A DNA stretch of 64,000 nucleotides from Olsenella_L kribbiana (lineage in GTDB: Bacteria > Actinomycetota > Coriobacteriia > Coriobacteriales > Atopobiaceae): NCBI RefSeq assembly GCF_036408795.1, contig NZ_JAZGJP010000010.1:20233-84232 (forward strand), in the 5' to 3' direction. The translations under genes were made by a program, and so were the position numbers. Below the pieces are notes generated by a model, which saw only the letters and a list, made by a program, of their open reading frames with translations, searched no databases and was not told the DNA's origin. Of this stretch, positions 16,103-25,197 are shown piece by piece (positions within the stretch are counted from its first letter, which is position 1; the number at the start of each line of letters is the position of its first letter).

Positions 16103-17017
16103 ATGAATCCCATTCTTGAGGGAACAAGCGGCGACGCTGTCGAGGACATCCAGGACCGTCTCAAGCATCTTGGGTACACCATCGACGACGAGGAGTGCGC
16201 CGAGCGCCACTTTGGCCCTTCGACGGCAAATGCGGTCGCGAAGTTCCGCATCGAGCACGATCTGCCGCTCGGCCAGGCTGTGGATGCCCAGACCTGGGCA
16301 GCGCTCGTGGACGAGTGCTATGAGATGGGCGACCGCACCCTCTATCTGCGCTTGCCGAACTTCCACGGCAACGACGTACGCGAGCTCCAGAATGCCCTGA
16401 ACATCCTCGGCTTCTCCTGCGGCGAGGCAGATGGCTTCTTTGGCGCCCATACCGAGGCTGCCGTGAAGTCCTTCCAGGAAGGCGTCGGCCAGCTTGCTGA
16501 CGGCATGGCATTCCCGGAGACGTTCGATGCTATCGAGCGGCTGCACCATGTATGGGCCGGAAAGCCCGCAGCTGGCCCGCACCCCATGGGCGTCATGGGC
16601 TATGCCCGCGCAGCCAACGTGCTCGAAGGTACCCATCTCGCCATCACCGGCGAGGATCCGATCTCGAGGAATGTGGCCGGCCGCATGTTCAACCTCGCAA
16701 GCGCAACAGCGAACAACTCTGGCCTCGAGCTCGTAGACGATCCCGACCATGCCACGCCCGACTGCGAGGCAATCTTCAGCATGGCAGCATCTCCCCTGCC
16801 TGAGAACTCGACGAATGTCGCTAACCTCACGCTCGACGACACCGACACCCTGGCCACGCGCATCAGGAGCGCCCTCGAGCTCTCCGATGCCGAGCAGCCG
16901 ATTCTGCGCATCGAGCTTCCGGTGGGGCCCGACTACAATGGCACGTTCACGACAAGCGATGCCCAGACGCTCGCAGTCCTTCTGCTCGATGCCATCTGCG
17001 CAGCCTTCGCAAAGTAG
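16103..17017 (+). CDS. protein with two peptidoglycan-binding (PG_binding_1) domains
   Basis: The 304 residues contain two tandem PG-binding repeats. The first is about 1-70 (GTSGDAVEDIQDRLKHLGY, then FGPSTANAVAKFR). The second is about 82-150 (GNDVRELQNALNILGF, then FFGAHTEAAVKSFQ). A C-terminal domain of about 140 residues resembles no family I can name, though an amidase-like relative is possible. No signal peptide is seen, so the protein would be cytoplasmic or exported unconventionally. ATG 16103 has AGAGGA just upstream; in-frame ATGs at 16088 and 16073 are alternatives. Confidence 0.8.
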   Translation: MNPILEGTSGDAVEDIQDRLKHLGYTIDDEECAERHFGPSTANAVAKFRIEHDLPLGQAVDAQTWAALVDECYEMGDRTLYLRLPNFHGNDVRELQNALNILGFSCGEADGFFGAHTEAAVKSFQEGVGQLADGMAFPETFDAIERLHHVWAGKPAAGPHPMGVMGYARAANVLEGTHLAITGEDPISRNVAGRMFNLASATANNSGLELVDDPDHATPDCEAIFSMAASPLPENSTNVANLTLDDTDTLATRIRSALELSDAEQPILRIELPVGPDYNGTFTTSDAQTLAVLLLDAICAAFAK

Positions 17018-17067
17018 CTTCCATCTGGCACGCAGCTCAAAGACCTGATACACTTGATTCCCAGCTT

Positions 17068-17142
17068 TGGAGCATCGTCCAATGGTCAGGACCCGGGTTT
17101 TTGGTGCCTGTAATGGGGGTTCGAATCCCTCTGCTCCAGCCA
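17068..17142 (+). tRNA. tRNA-Gln (UUG)
   Basis: The acceptor stem TGGAGCA pairs with TGCTCCA, and GCCA is encoded at the 3' end. The T arm is GGGGGTTCGAATCCC, and the anticodon loop TTTTGGT gives anticodon TTG. The weak U1-A72 first pair is a known identity element of tRNA-Gln. Confidence 0.93.
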
Positions 17143-17152
17143 CGAAAATGCA

Positions 17153-17184
17153 AAGCTCCTCTCTTCGGAGGGGAGCTTTTTTCT
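17153..17184 (+). terminator. terminator after tRNA-Gln
   Basis: AAGCTCCTCTC and GAGGGGAGCTT pair (one G-T) around a TTCG tetraloop, followed by a TTTTTTC run. Confidence 0.92.
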
Positions 17185-17221
17185 TTGTCAAACGCGCAGC
17201 ATCCCTGCTTCCTGCATGCAA

Positions 17222-17275
17222 TTAACTCAATTGTTTTTGACTCAATTTATTTTGAGTCAAAAGTTTTTGAGTTAA
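17222..17275. promoter_or_regulatory. nested inverted repeats upstream of the DUF234 ATPase
   Basis: Four related half-sites occur in 54 bases: TTAACTCAA (17222-17230), TTTTGACTCAA (17235-17245), TTGAGTCAAAA (17252-17262) and TTGAGTTAA (17267-17275). They form an inner palindrome inside an outer one. The block is strongly AT-rich against the surrounding genome and overlaps the likely promoter. Confidence 0.6.
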
Positions 17276-17317
17276 AATCTCTATAGCCGCACAGATACGT
17301 CGAGAAAGGATTCCGCT

Positions 17318-18697
17318 ATGGAATTCATTGGAAGAGAGCGAGAGCTGGACAGGCTCATCCGAGAGCTTTCAAATCCTTCCCAGCGCAACGTACTCATCTA
17401 TGGACGCCGTCGTGTTGGCAAGAGCGAACTCATCAAGCAGACGCTCAAGAAGATTCAGTGCACGGCAATCTACTTCGAATGCACCCAGACATCCGAAGCT
17501 GACAACCTCAGCAATCTGTCCCGCGCGCTATCGGACACGCTTGGGCTTCCTCCGCTGGCATTTTCGAGCTTCCGGGAGATTGCAGACTTCCTCTTCCGCC
17601 AGGCAGAGAGCAGAGACATGGTGCTGGTTCTCGATGAATATCCTTATCTGCGCGATGTCGTGAGCGGGCTCGACAGCATCCTGCAGGTCCTCATCGATAC
17701 CTACCGTGAGACTTCGCACCTGAAGCTCATACTCTGCGGCTCCTTCGTCGATGTCATGAAATCCCTGCTCGAACGGGAGAACCCTCTTTACGGCAGAATC
17801 GATCTTGCCATGAAGCTCGATCCTATGGACTACTACGATGCAGGCAGGTTCTTTCCCAACTTCTCGCCGGAAGACAGGGTCCGCCTCTTCAGCGTGTTCG
17901 GAGGCATTCCCTATTACGACCGTCTGGTCGACAGCTCGAAGAGTGTCCGTGACAACATCATCGATCTTGTTACAGCACCAGGCGCACGCCTCGAATCGGA
18001 GGTCGAGATCTGTCTCTCCCAGGAAATCTCGAAGATGGCAAATGCCAATGAGGTGTTCCTGGCCCTTGTCCAGGGATACTCCCGCTGGAAAGACATACTG
18101 GCCCAATCGCATGTCTCGAGCGGCCAGGCAATGAGCGCCGTGCTCGACAAGCTCATCTCCATGGAGCTCGTCCAGAAGCAGACGCCCATCAACGATCCCG
18201 AAAGCAGACGCAAGACCGCCTATCGCATCATCGACCCGCTTGTCCTGTTCTATTACCGCTATATCTTCCGCAATGCTTCCGCTCGCCAGATCCAGGATCC
18301 GGACTATTTCTATAGCCACCATATCGACCGGGATTTCGAAGAGAACCATGTTCCGCATCTGTTCGAAGAGGTATGCCGGCAATACCTCATCCGTCAGAAC
18401 CGCACGGGCAGGATGGAAGTCCCCTTCGATGCTATCGGCAGGTATTGGTACGACGATCCGGCACACCATGCCAACGGAGAGTTCGATGTCGTGACGAAAG
18501 ATCCGACAGGCTATATCTTCTACGAAGCAAAATTCAGGAAGACGCCCATCACGCAAGGCATGGTCGATGAGGAAGTGGCACAGGTCAGAGCCGCGGGGCT
18601 TCCCTGCTACCGCTTCGGCTTCTTCTCCCGCTCAGGTTTCGAGGTCGCGCCCGATCCAGCCCTCATCCTGGTCGATCTGCCGGAACTCTTCGAATAG
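17318..18697 (+). CDS. AAA/archaeal-type ATPase with C-terminal DUF234 nuclease-like domain
   Basis: The 459-residue protein starts MEFIGRERELDRL and has Walker A YGRRRVGKSEL (about 29-39) and Walker B MVLVLDEYPYL near residue 105. A winged-helix segment follows (SSGQAMSAVLDKLISMELV). The C-terminal domain has GEFDVV and YEAKF (about 390-415), the E/D...ExK pattern of PD-(D/E)xK nucleases. Members are scattered, horizontally moving genes of unknown biological role. It stands alone behind nested palindromes, suggesting self-regulation. It uses somewhat more AT-rich codons than neighbouring genes. Confidence 0.85.
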   Translation: MEFIGRERELDRLIRELSNPSQRNVLIYGRRRVGKSELIKQTLKKIQCTAIYFECTQTSEADNLSNLSRALSDTLGLPPLAFSSFREIADFLFRQAESRDMVLVLDEYPYLRDVVSGLDSILQVLIDTYRETSHLKLILCGSFVDVMKSLLERENPLYGRIDLAMKLDPMDYYDAGRFFPNFSPEDRVRLFSVFGGIPYYDRLVDSSKSVRDNIIDLVTAPGARLESEVEICLSQEISKMANANEVFLALVQGYSRWKDILAQSHVSSGQAMSAVLDKLISMELVQKQTPINDPESRRKTAYRIIDPLVLFYYRYIFRNASARQIQDPDYFYSHHIDRDFEENHVPHLFEEVCRQYLIRQNRTGRMEVPFDAIGRYWYDDPAHHANGEFDVVTKDPTGYIFYEAKFRKTPITQGMVDEEVAQVRAAGLPCYRFGFFSRSGFEVAPDPALILVDLPELFE

Positions 18698-18736
18698 GGC
18701 ACAGAGAGCTCTTGGGCGCAGGGCTGCTTCATGCTA

Positions 18737-19255
18737 TCAGAGACAGGACGCCTCAATCTTCCGGATGCGCTTGCTCTGGAAGGCGTTCGCCGGCACGAGG
18801 ATGCCCTGCTTCTCTGCCCTCCTCAGGACCTCGCCCGAGAACTCGTCCACTTCGGTTCGGTGGCGATTGATGCAGTCCTGTCCCATGGAGGGTGTCGAGG
18901 CGGGATTGAGCGTCCGCTCGAGCGCTGCATAGGCAGAAAGGTCTGATTCCGTAAGTGCCACGCCTTCTGCCTGCGCCAATGCCACGACCTCGCGCATGGC
19001 AGAGATGAACGTGCGCCAGAGCTCCGAGGTCTCATCCGCATACACATCGCCGTAGCTTGCGCCAAAGGCGCAGCAGGTCTGGTTGATGCCGACATTGAGC
19101 ATGAGCTTCGCCCACATGCGATAGCGGATGTCTTCCTCCGCGACATGTGCGATGCCCGCTTGGGAAAGGATGGCATCCACGTTGACAAGCGCCTCTTGAG
19201 GCGTGTTCTCGAAGCATCCGATATGGAGCCCGCCCGTCTTTGTGCATGTGAGCGA
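18737..19255 (-). pseudogene. 5'-truncated ketopantoate-reductase-like gene (lacks NADP domain)
   Basis: From about 19255 down to the stop at 18737 the translation aligns without gaps to the C-terminal half of the intact gene at 27259-28176. Shared blocks include RYRMWAK, LMLNVGINQTCCAFGA, TSELWRTFISAMREVV, PSMGQD and TEVDEFSGEV. The first ~136 residues, with the Rossmann NADP site, are missing. Upstream sequence to 19360 stays open but does not resemble the family. It is a remnant of a duplication, sitting at the opposite end of the catabolic island from its full copy. Confidence 0.82.
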
Positions 19256-19331
19256 TCTTCCGTCTTCCGACGAAGAGGGCTTTTTCGTATTGCGGCGCTC
19301 CTGCTCCATGCCCCTCTGCCCCGATGGCCCA

Positions 19332-19363
19332 GCAGTGCCTGGACGTGCGCATCCAGGCACTGC
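19332..19363 (-). terminator. hairpin downstream of the esterase gene
   Basis: A perfect 12-bp stem (GCAGTGCCTGGA with its complement) and an 8-base loop lie 15 bases past the esterase stop. There is no T-run, so termination is inferred from position. Confidence 0.5.
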
Positions 19364-19377
19364 GCCAGGCCTTTCCC

Positions 19378-20961
19378 TCAGCGCTGCTGCGAAAGGATCC
19401 AGCTTCTGATCTCGGGGATGCTATAGGCATACTGCCAGGTGAAGTTATGGGTATTGCCGCCCTGGATCGAGCTGTCTGTCCCATCGAGCGTGCCCTCGGC
19501 GATATGGAAGAAGACGATATGCGCACCCTCGGCATCAGCCTTGCCGAGCGTGGATGCAGCTTCGGCAGAAAGATCTGCCATGAGCTCATCGAGCGTCCTG
19601 TCAGAGTCAGCCGCGCGGGCACCCTCCTGGTTGCCCGAGGGATTGCTCTCGCCGGTTGCCGCATAGTCGACCCACCGGCCGGAGGTATGCCCTTCCCCGT
19701 CGAAGTCGTAGGTGCAGTCGAGCTGTGCCTCCACATAGGGAACGCCGATGGCAGGGATGCCCTTCTCCGGATCGCTCAGCCCGCCATACGAGCTCTCGTC
19801 GTCTTCGGATGCAAAGGCAATGAAGGGCGTCTGCTTGATCTGTGCCATATCGCCCTGCCCTGCCACGAAAAGATAGGCGGCGAAGCGGTCATCGTCTGCA
19901 TGCTCTGCAGCATAGGAGATCAGCGCCATGCATCCTGCCGACTCGCCCGTGCCGTATATGCGGTCCCTATCGATGGTGCAGCCCTCGTCGGCAAGACTGT
20001 CGACAAGATCGAGGCAGGTCTCGACATCGACAGTGGTGCCCGCCACCGTGAGCACGTAGGCCTCCTCGTCGTTCCAGGCCACAGCGCCCGGACCCTGGCG
20101 CAGGTTGACCTCAGGGTCGCTCGTCGTGACGCCGGCATCCGGCAGGAAGAGGACCAGAGGGTAGCTCTTCGAGCTGTCATAGCCTGCAGGCTGCAGCAGC
20201 TCGAAGGCGGCATGGCAGCCGGTCGCCTCGTCGTCGAAGGTCCCTGCCACATATCCTGCCGTCTGGGCATTCGAGGTGGAGGACGAGACCATGTATCTTG
20301 TCATCGTCGCATCTCCGGCAAAGACAGCCCCCGACGAGGAGGAGATGTCCTTGACCTGGCAGATCCTGAGCGTGTCTGTCCCCAATTCGACCGGTCCGTT
20401 CGAGCCGACCTGCCCTCTGCTCATCTGGAAGAGCAGGGTCTGGGCGCCTGCATCCCGAGGGTCGAGCTCGATGATCGCATAGGCGCCGGAAGAGCTGCCG
20501 CCCTCCTCGGAGAGCTCCGGGGCATCGCTCACATAGAGCGCAGAGATCGTCCTGCCGAGCACATAGTAGGTGCCCAACCCCTGCTGGATAGCCTGCTGCT
20601 GGATGCCGCCGCCTCCGGCATCGAGAGATGCGGCATCGAGCGGAGCATCGTATTCGATGGCAGCGCCTATGACCTTCTCTCCTGCCGGATAGGTCCTTGC
20701 CAGGGCAGTGACGGACCTGACGTGCCCATAGAAGGAAGCGACATCGTCTGTGGTGCCTGCGCTCGACCTGTCCCGGGAGAGGGCAAGCCCGGATGCGGTC
20801 TGCGCATCTTCTGTGCTGCCAGAGCTTGCCGCAGATGCGGCCTCCTGGGAAGCTGCCGGCTGGGTCCCACATCCCGCCAGGAAGAGCGCTCCTGCTGCAA
20901 GGCCTGCCGTGCCCAGAAACGATCTCCTGCTGATTCCTGCATCCCCAAACTGCATTGCCAT
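19378..20961 (-). CDS. exported lipoprotein esterase / alpha-beta hydrolase
   Basis: The 527-residue protein has a twin-arginine signal with lipobox (SRRSFLGTAGL, then LFLAGC), so it is probably Tat-exported and lipid-anchored. After a ~210-residue N-terminal beta-rich region comes an alpha/beta hydrolase domain (about 235-527). This domain has the nucleophile elbow GTGESAGC and resembles PHB-depolymerase/feruloyl-esterase-type (Esterase_PHB) enzymes. It could release ester-linked groups from a dietary polymer before PTS uptake. AGAAAGGAACAGGAC precedes ATG 20961. It is the last intact gene of the minus-strand island. Confidence 0.8.
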   Translation of the reverse strand: MAMQFGDAGISRRSFLGTAGLAAGALFLAGCGTQPAASQEAASAASSGSTEDAQTASGLALSRDRSSAGTTDDVASFYGHVRSVTALARTYPAGEKVIGAAIEYDAPLDAASLDAGGGGIQQQAIQQGLGTYYVLGRTISALYVSDAPELSEEGGSSSGAYAIIELDPRDAGAQTLLFQMSRGQVGSNGPVELGTDTLRICQVKDISSSSGAVFAGDATMTRYMVSSSTSNAQTAGYVAGTFDDEATGCHAAFELLQPAGYDSSKSYPLVLFLPDAGVTTSDPEVNLRQGPGAVAWNDEEAYVLTVAGTTVDVETCLDLVDSLADEGCTIDRDRIYGTGESAGCMALISYAAEHADDDRFAAYLFVAGQGDMAQIKQTPFIAFASEDDESSYGGLSDPEKGIPAIGVPYVEAQLDCTYDFDGEGHTSGRWVDYAATGESNPSGNQEGARAADSDRTLDELMADLSAEAASTLGKADAEGAHIVFFHIAEGTLDGTDSSIQGGNTHNFTWQYAYSIPEIRSWILSQQR

Positions 20962-21002
20962 GTCCTGTTCCTTTCTCTTTCTGCATCGCCTTCAGACACG
21001 AA

Positions 21003-21034
21003 ACGGGCGCGGCCGGATGCCCAGCCACGCCCGT
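21003..21034 (-). terminator. terminator of the PTS gene
   Basis: ACGGGCG(C)GGC and GCC(A)CGCCCGT pair, and on the minus strand the stem is followed by TTCGTG. It lies between the PTS gene stop and the esterase start. Confidence 0.6.
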
Positions 21035-21077
21035 GCACCTGCTCTGCGCAGGGTCTTTCTGTTGGAGCTCGAAGAAG

Positions 21078-22541
21078 CTATTCGACCTTGAGGGTGAAGC
21101 CCTTGTTGCCCGCATCCTTTGCGGAGCCGATGACAAGCGCTGCTGCGAAGGCGCAGATGAGTGCCACGACACCGGAGATGATGAGGCCGACGAAGCCGGC
21201 ATCGATGCCAGCAGGATTGATGAAGGAGGGGAAGCCGAGCGGGCCGGAAGCGCCGAAGGAGTAGAGCTTTGCGCCTGCAAGGCCAGCGATTGCGCCGCCG
21301 ATACCAGCCGAGATGAAGGTTGCCCACATGAGCTTCTTGCGCGGAATCAGGATTGCGTAGAGAGCGGGCTCGTTCACGCCGAAGATCGAGGAGATCAAGG
21401 CCGGAACGTTGACATCAGCGTTCTCCTGGGCATCCTTCGAGCGGACGATCACGCCGATCACGGCGCCGATGATAGCGCAGCCGCCGGCGTAGACGAGCGG
21501 GTTAATCGGGTCATACCCATAGGTCGCAACGTCGATGAACCACAGCGGGATGATGCCCCAATGCAGGCCGAACATGACAAGAAGGGACCAGAAGGTGCCG
21601 ATAACGAAGCCGGCGATGGCAGGCTGGAAGTTGATGAGCGCGAGGATGATGGCAGCGACGATGTTGGAGAGAACCGTGGTGACCGGGCCGATCACGACGA
21701 GGCCGACGATGCCGCAGAAGAACAGGGTGATGATGTTGGCAAGGAAGGTGGCAACAAGCGACGGGAGCTTGTCCATGAGCCAGGCATGGACCTTGGAGGC
21801 AAACCAGACCACGAAGATGGCCGGGATGATCGTCGAGGAGTAGGCCTGCATGACCAGCGGGATGCCGAAGATGTCGCCGTAGACATTGGCCTCGAAGATG
21901 GTGCCGGCACCGATCGTGTAGAGTGGATCGCCCGACATCAGGGCGACGAGCGTCGGATAGACAAGGATGCCGCCGAGCGCCATGCCCATGACCGGCTTGA
22001 GGCCGAAGCGCTTGGCCGAGGTGAAGCCGATGATCAGCGGGAAGAAGTAGAAGACGGAGTCACCGATAGCGGAAAGCGCCACATAGGTGGAGCTCGTGGA
22101 TGCAAGCCAGCCCGCAGCCGAGCATAGGGCAAGGAGCGACTTCAGGAAACCGCCGGCCATAAGGACGCCGAGAACCGGCTGCAGGATCTCGGAGACGACG
22201 CCGAGCAGGCGCGTGAAGGGGTCCTGCTTCTTGTCCTGCTCGCGTGCAAGGTCCTTTGCGGCATCAGGGTTCATATCGACTGCAGGCTCGGCAGAAAAGC
22301 CGCCGATCTTGATGAGGTCCGAATAGATGGCCTCGACTGCAGAGCCGACGACGACCTGGTACTGGCCTCCTGCCTGGATAACGTCGATGACGCCCTTCGT
22401 TGCCTTGAGGCCCGCCGTATCGGCCTTGGCCTCGTCCTTCAGATGGAAGCGCAGGCGCGTGATGCAGTGGCTGACGTCCTGGACATTCTCCCTGCCTCCC
22501 ACCTTGTCGATGATTGTTTCGCAGAGTTCTTGGTATTTCAT
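21078..22541 (-). CDS. PTS transporter EIIBC, sucrose/beta-glucoside family
   Basis: The 487-residue protein has an N-terminal EIIB domain with phosphorylated C26 in DVSHCITRLRFHLKD, a linker, and an EIIC domain with about ten membrane helices (GIIPLWFIDVATYGYDP is a conserved loop). It takes up and phosphorylates a disaccharide or beta-glucoside. There is no fused EIIA, so it needs a separate glucose-type EIIA. GGAGG precedes ATG 22541. Similar genes are often controlled by LicT-like antiterminators such as the one at the left window edge; no antiterminator hairpin was identified in its leader. Confidence 0.92.
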   Translation of the reverse strand: MKYQELCETIIDKVGGRENVQDVSHCITRLRFHLKDEAKADTAGLKATKGVIDVIQAGGQYQVVVGSAVEAIYSDLIKIGGFSAEPAVDMNPDAAKDLAREQDKKQDPFTRLLGVVSEILQPVLGVLMAGGFLKSLLALCSAAGWLASTSSTYVALSAIGDSVFYFFPLIIGFTSAKRFGLKPVMGMALGGILVYPTLVALMSGDPLYTIGAGTIFEANVYGDIFGIPLVMQAYSSTIIPAIFVVWFASKVHAWLMDKLPSLVATFLANIITLFFCGIVGLVVIGPVTTVLSNIVAAIILALINFQPAIAGFVIGTFWSLLVMFGLHWGIIPLWFIDVATYGYDPINPLVYAGGCAIIGAVIGVIVRSKDAQENADVNVPALISSIFGVNEPALYAILIPRKKLMWATFISAGIGGAIAGLAGAKLYSFGASGPLGFPSFINPAGIDAGFVGLIISGVVALICAFAAALVIGSAKDAGNKGFTLKVE

Positions 22542-22692
22542 CGCGATATCCTCCCTGAGGAATCTCCCCATCGGTGACTTCGACGGTGCACTTCCCTAGT
22601 CGACAGTCAGGAAGTCCGGACGAGCCCTGTTGATAGCCGCTTGCCTGAGCAAGCCTTCTGCCTGCTGGGCAAGCCCAGTGTAGGGTGCGAAT

Positions 22693-22748
22693 TATTCCGT
22701 ATCAATTCTTGTTGGATGAATACTTATTCCATTTGAGATATACAAAGG
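22693..22748 (-). promoter_or_regulatory. 56-bp control element, copy 1 (upstream of PTS gene)
   Basis: On the + strand it reads TATTCC-N4-CAATTCT-N13-CTTATTCCAT-N-TTG, then a GATATA segment and AGG. A second copy with identical block spacing occurs at 26279-26334. It lies 152-207 bases upstream of the PTS start and is much more AT-rich than surrounding DNA. It is a likely binding region for the island's LysR regulator. Confidence 0.6.
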
Positions 22749-22814
22749 CCATGAGCTGCCTTTTTGACGGCAGGCCCTAAGGCACACCTGCCGCTCGCAG
22801 GATTGCGGTACCGC

Positions 22815-23939
22815 TCAGCGGCGCAGGGTCCCGTCATAGGCTCCGAGCAGCTTCGAAGCCTGGCAGAACTTGTCCACGATCTTCTCGGGCTCTCCCTTGG
22901 GTATCTGGGTATGCTCGGTCTCGAAGGACAGGCCATACTCCCATGCCGGGAAGAAGTATTCGAAATAGCCATTGGTGTAGCCAAAGACAAGACCCTGGAC
23001 AGGGCATTCCTTGCGCATGCGGATGCCGAAGTCGCCGCCAAGCTCGCTCGGGAAGACGAAGAGATGAAGCCCTCCGAGGCTTATGACCTCGAGCTTCAGG
23101 TCGAGGTGGAAGCTGTCGTGCGCGACCGTGTGGTAGGCTGTCTGCACCTCGATCCGGTCCAGCGCCACCGCGCGCTCTGGTCGTATCTTGGAGATTGCGC
23201 GTGCAAGCCCGTCGGATACCCGCTCGACCTCCGCGATGCCTCTCCCCTGGCGGAAATTGCGGTCGGAGCAGTCGCCGGCAGCACCGACGATCATGGCAGG
23301 GAAATAGCCGAGAGAAGGCTCGAGCTTCTTGCTCACGAGCCCTGCAAGCTCGCTTGTGAGCTCCGTCGTGTCAGGGCCGACGACCGCAGAATGCACCGCC
23401 CAGTTCACGAGCCCGGCAAACGGCACGCCCCCTTCATCAGAAAACTCGAGGACGATGACTTCGTTGTCCGCCAGCTTTCCCGGGACATTCCTGTTCCCGT
23501 AGAAGCCGGTGACTATCTGGCTTCCGACCTTGGCTGTGGCCTGGCGCGCGTTGCTGCGGCATTCCTCGAAGCAGGAGCAGATCGTCTCGAGGAGCCAGTC
23601 GTAGTAGTGCTGGTCGAACTTGTGGGTCCACCAGCTCTTGTGGTAGGCAGCGATCGAGGTATGGTCATGCGTGGCACAGAGCAGCACCAGATCGCGGTCG
23701 ATCCCATAGCGGGAGGACAGAAGCGTCTTCACCTCCTCTGCCATGCTCTCCTCGAATTCGAGGACATCGGCGCTCAGCACGAAGAGCTCGCGCGTCCCGT
23801 CCTGGAAGTAGAGGGCATTGGCGAAGACGTCGTCGTGGACCGCTGTTGCCGGCTCGAGACGGTTGGGCAGGTCCCGGTAGCCGATCAGATAGATATCTCC
23901 TTGGGGCGTGATGTCGCGCCGGGCGCATCCTACCTTCAT
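22815..23939 (-). CDS. neutral/alkaline ceramidase N-terminal-like protein (copy 2)
   Basis: The 374-residue protein begins MKVGCARRDITPQGDIYLIGY, as in the neutral-ceramidase-like family. It has LLCATHDHTS (about 90-99) and NWAVHSAVVG as candidate metal-ligand segments, then GAAGDCSDRN near residue 220. No signal peptide is present, so it acts in the cytoplasm. Bacterial members beside sugar-uptake genes are of unknown substrate. ATG 23939 is chosen because AAGGAGG sits 6 bases upstream and the start overlaps the preceding gene's stop (ATGA). An ATG at 23945 is too close to the ribosome site. Confidence 0.8.
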   Translation of the reverse strand: MKVGCARRDITPQGDIYLIGYRDLPNRLEPATAVHDDVFANALYFQDGTRELFVLSADVLEFEESMAEEVKTLLSSRYGIDRDLVLLCATHDHTSIAAYHKSWWTHKFDQHYYDWLLETICSCFEECRSNARQATAKVGSQIVTGFYGNRNVPGKLADNEVIVLEFSDEGGVPFAGLVNWAVHSAVVGPDTTELTSELAGLVSKKLEPSLGYFPAMIVGAAGDCSDRNFRQGRGIAEVERVSDGLARAISKIRPERAVALDRIEVQTAYHTVAHDSFHLDLKLEVISLGGLHLFVFPSELGGDFGIRMRKECPVQGLVFGYTNGYFEYFFPAWEYGLSFETEHTQIPKGEPEKIVDKFCQASKLLGAYDGTLRR

Positions 23940-25183
23940 GCGCATCCTCCTTCTCTCATGCGCTCCGTACCCCGAAGCACGGCCTGCCTGAGCTGAGAGG
24001 CCGCCTCGCGGGCGAAGCCTGAATTCATCGCTTCGTAGGTGATGAGGTCGAAGTCCTCCTCATCGGCCAGATACTTCTGGGCTCCGTTCACCATCGTGAA
24101 GACCGCCTCCGGCCCCGCCTCAGCATCCCTGAGATATGCTCCGAAGCTGCTCGATACCTCGGGCTCGAGGCCAGCAAGCACGCAGGAGCCGATCCTCAGG
24201 AAGCTCACGGTCGTGGCCACCGGGGCGTCCTGGCGCCAGACGATGCTTCTGCGGGGCGCAAGCGTCGCGAAGTCTTCCCGCACCTTTCCCGGCAGAAGCA
24301 CCTTGGCAGCACAGGCAGCAAGGCCGCGTCCCGGCACGGGAGAGAGGCTGGCCAGAGCATCCTGCACGTCCCGGGCAAGCTCACTTCCCAGCCGGCCAAG
24401 CACTGCATCTGCCTCACCGGTACAGGAAGGTCCCTCGGCTGCCGCCACGCTCTCGCGTGGTGCCTGATCGGCTGCGCACCCTTCGATGGAGAGCGCGATG
24501 CCGGCCCCTGCCTGCTCGAGCTTCGCGGCAGCGGCACCTGCCAGATCTCCCGACACCATGGCCTGCCCCTCGGCATCCATTGCATCCTTCAGGACCGAGG
24601 ACCGGACATCTGCAGAGAAGACGGTCGCGATAGGCCCGCCTTCGGGCGTCTGCACGCTGAGCACGAAGAGGCGATGGTCGCTCGGGCCTGCAGGGTTCTT
24701 CCCCAGCCACCAGCCACGCTCGGTCTCGACATCGCGGTTCACCATCACCGAGGTCGTGCCCGAGCCCCGAAGCACGCAGGCAGGCTGGCGCTCATCCATC
24801 GCTTTGGAGACCGCCGAAAAGACCGCCTTTCCCAGGGCCGCACGCAGCGCATCGTTTTTCTGCCTGAGCGCATCCGACGCCAGATGCTGGGGAGTCCTTG
24901 CATGGGGAGCGGAGAAGGTATGGGTCGCCACGACCCAAAGCGCCGCCCCCGAGACGCCCGAAGCCTTCTCGGCCTGGGCACGCAGCTCCGCAAGCAGATC
25001 GGGCCTGATCGAGGTAAGCTCGAGCGCGACCACGCAGATCCGCTCTTTGTCCTCAAGCACCAAGGCACGGACCGCAAGAGGATGGCGGACGGCATCGAAC
25101 CCGTCGAAGGGCAGGATGCCTGCGAGCTCCACGTCTGCCTTGCCAGCTCCTGCCCGGCAGGGCGCTTCCGCTATATGCTCCAT
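23936..25183 (-). CDS. neutral/alkaline ceramidase N-terminal-like protein (copy 1)
   Basis: The 415-residue protein shares the fold and order of its neighbour: GAGKADVELAGILPFDGF at the start, VVALELTSIRPDLL, the histidine block VVATHTFSAPHARTP and a GAQKYLADEEDFD region near the C-terminus. It lacks the strict THDHTS and HSAVVG blocks, so its metal site may be altered. The two proteins are coupled by an ATGA overlap and could form a heteromer. It follows the amidohydrolase gene by 14 bases. Confidence 0.72.
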   Translation of the reverse strand: MEHIAEAPCRAGAGKADVELAGILPFDGFDAVRHPLAVRALVLEDKERICVVALELTSIRPDLLAELRAQAEKASGVSGAALWVVATHTFSAPHARTPQHLASDALRQKNDALRAALGKAVFSAVSKAMDERQPACVLRGSGTTSVMVNRDVETERGWWLGKNPAGPSDHRLFVLSVQTPEGGPIATVFSADVRSSVLKDAMDAEGQAMVSGDLAGAAAAKLEQAGAGIALSIEGCAADQAPRESVAAAEGPSCTGEADAVLGRLGSELARDVQDALASLSPVPGRGLAACAAKVLLPGKVREDFATLAPRRSIVWRQDAPVATTVSFLRIGSCVLAGLEPEVSSSFGAYLRDAEAGPEAVFTMVNGAQKYLADEEDFDLITYEAMNSGFAREAASQLRQAVLRGTERMREGGCA

Positions 25184-25197
25184 GGCGCCTATCCCTT

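Noticed and set aside
18737..19360. Complete small ketopantoate-reductase gene
   Set aside because: The NADP-binding half is missing and the first ~35 codons of the open frame do not resemble the family.
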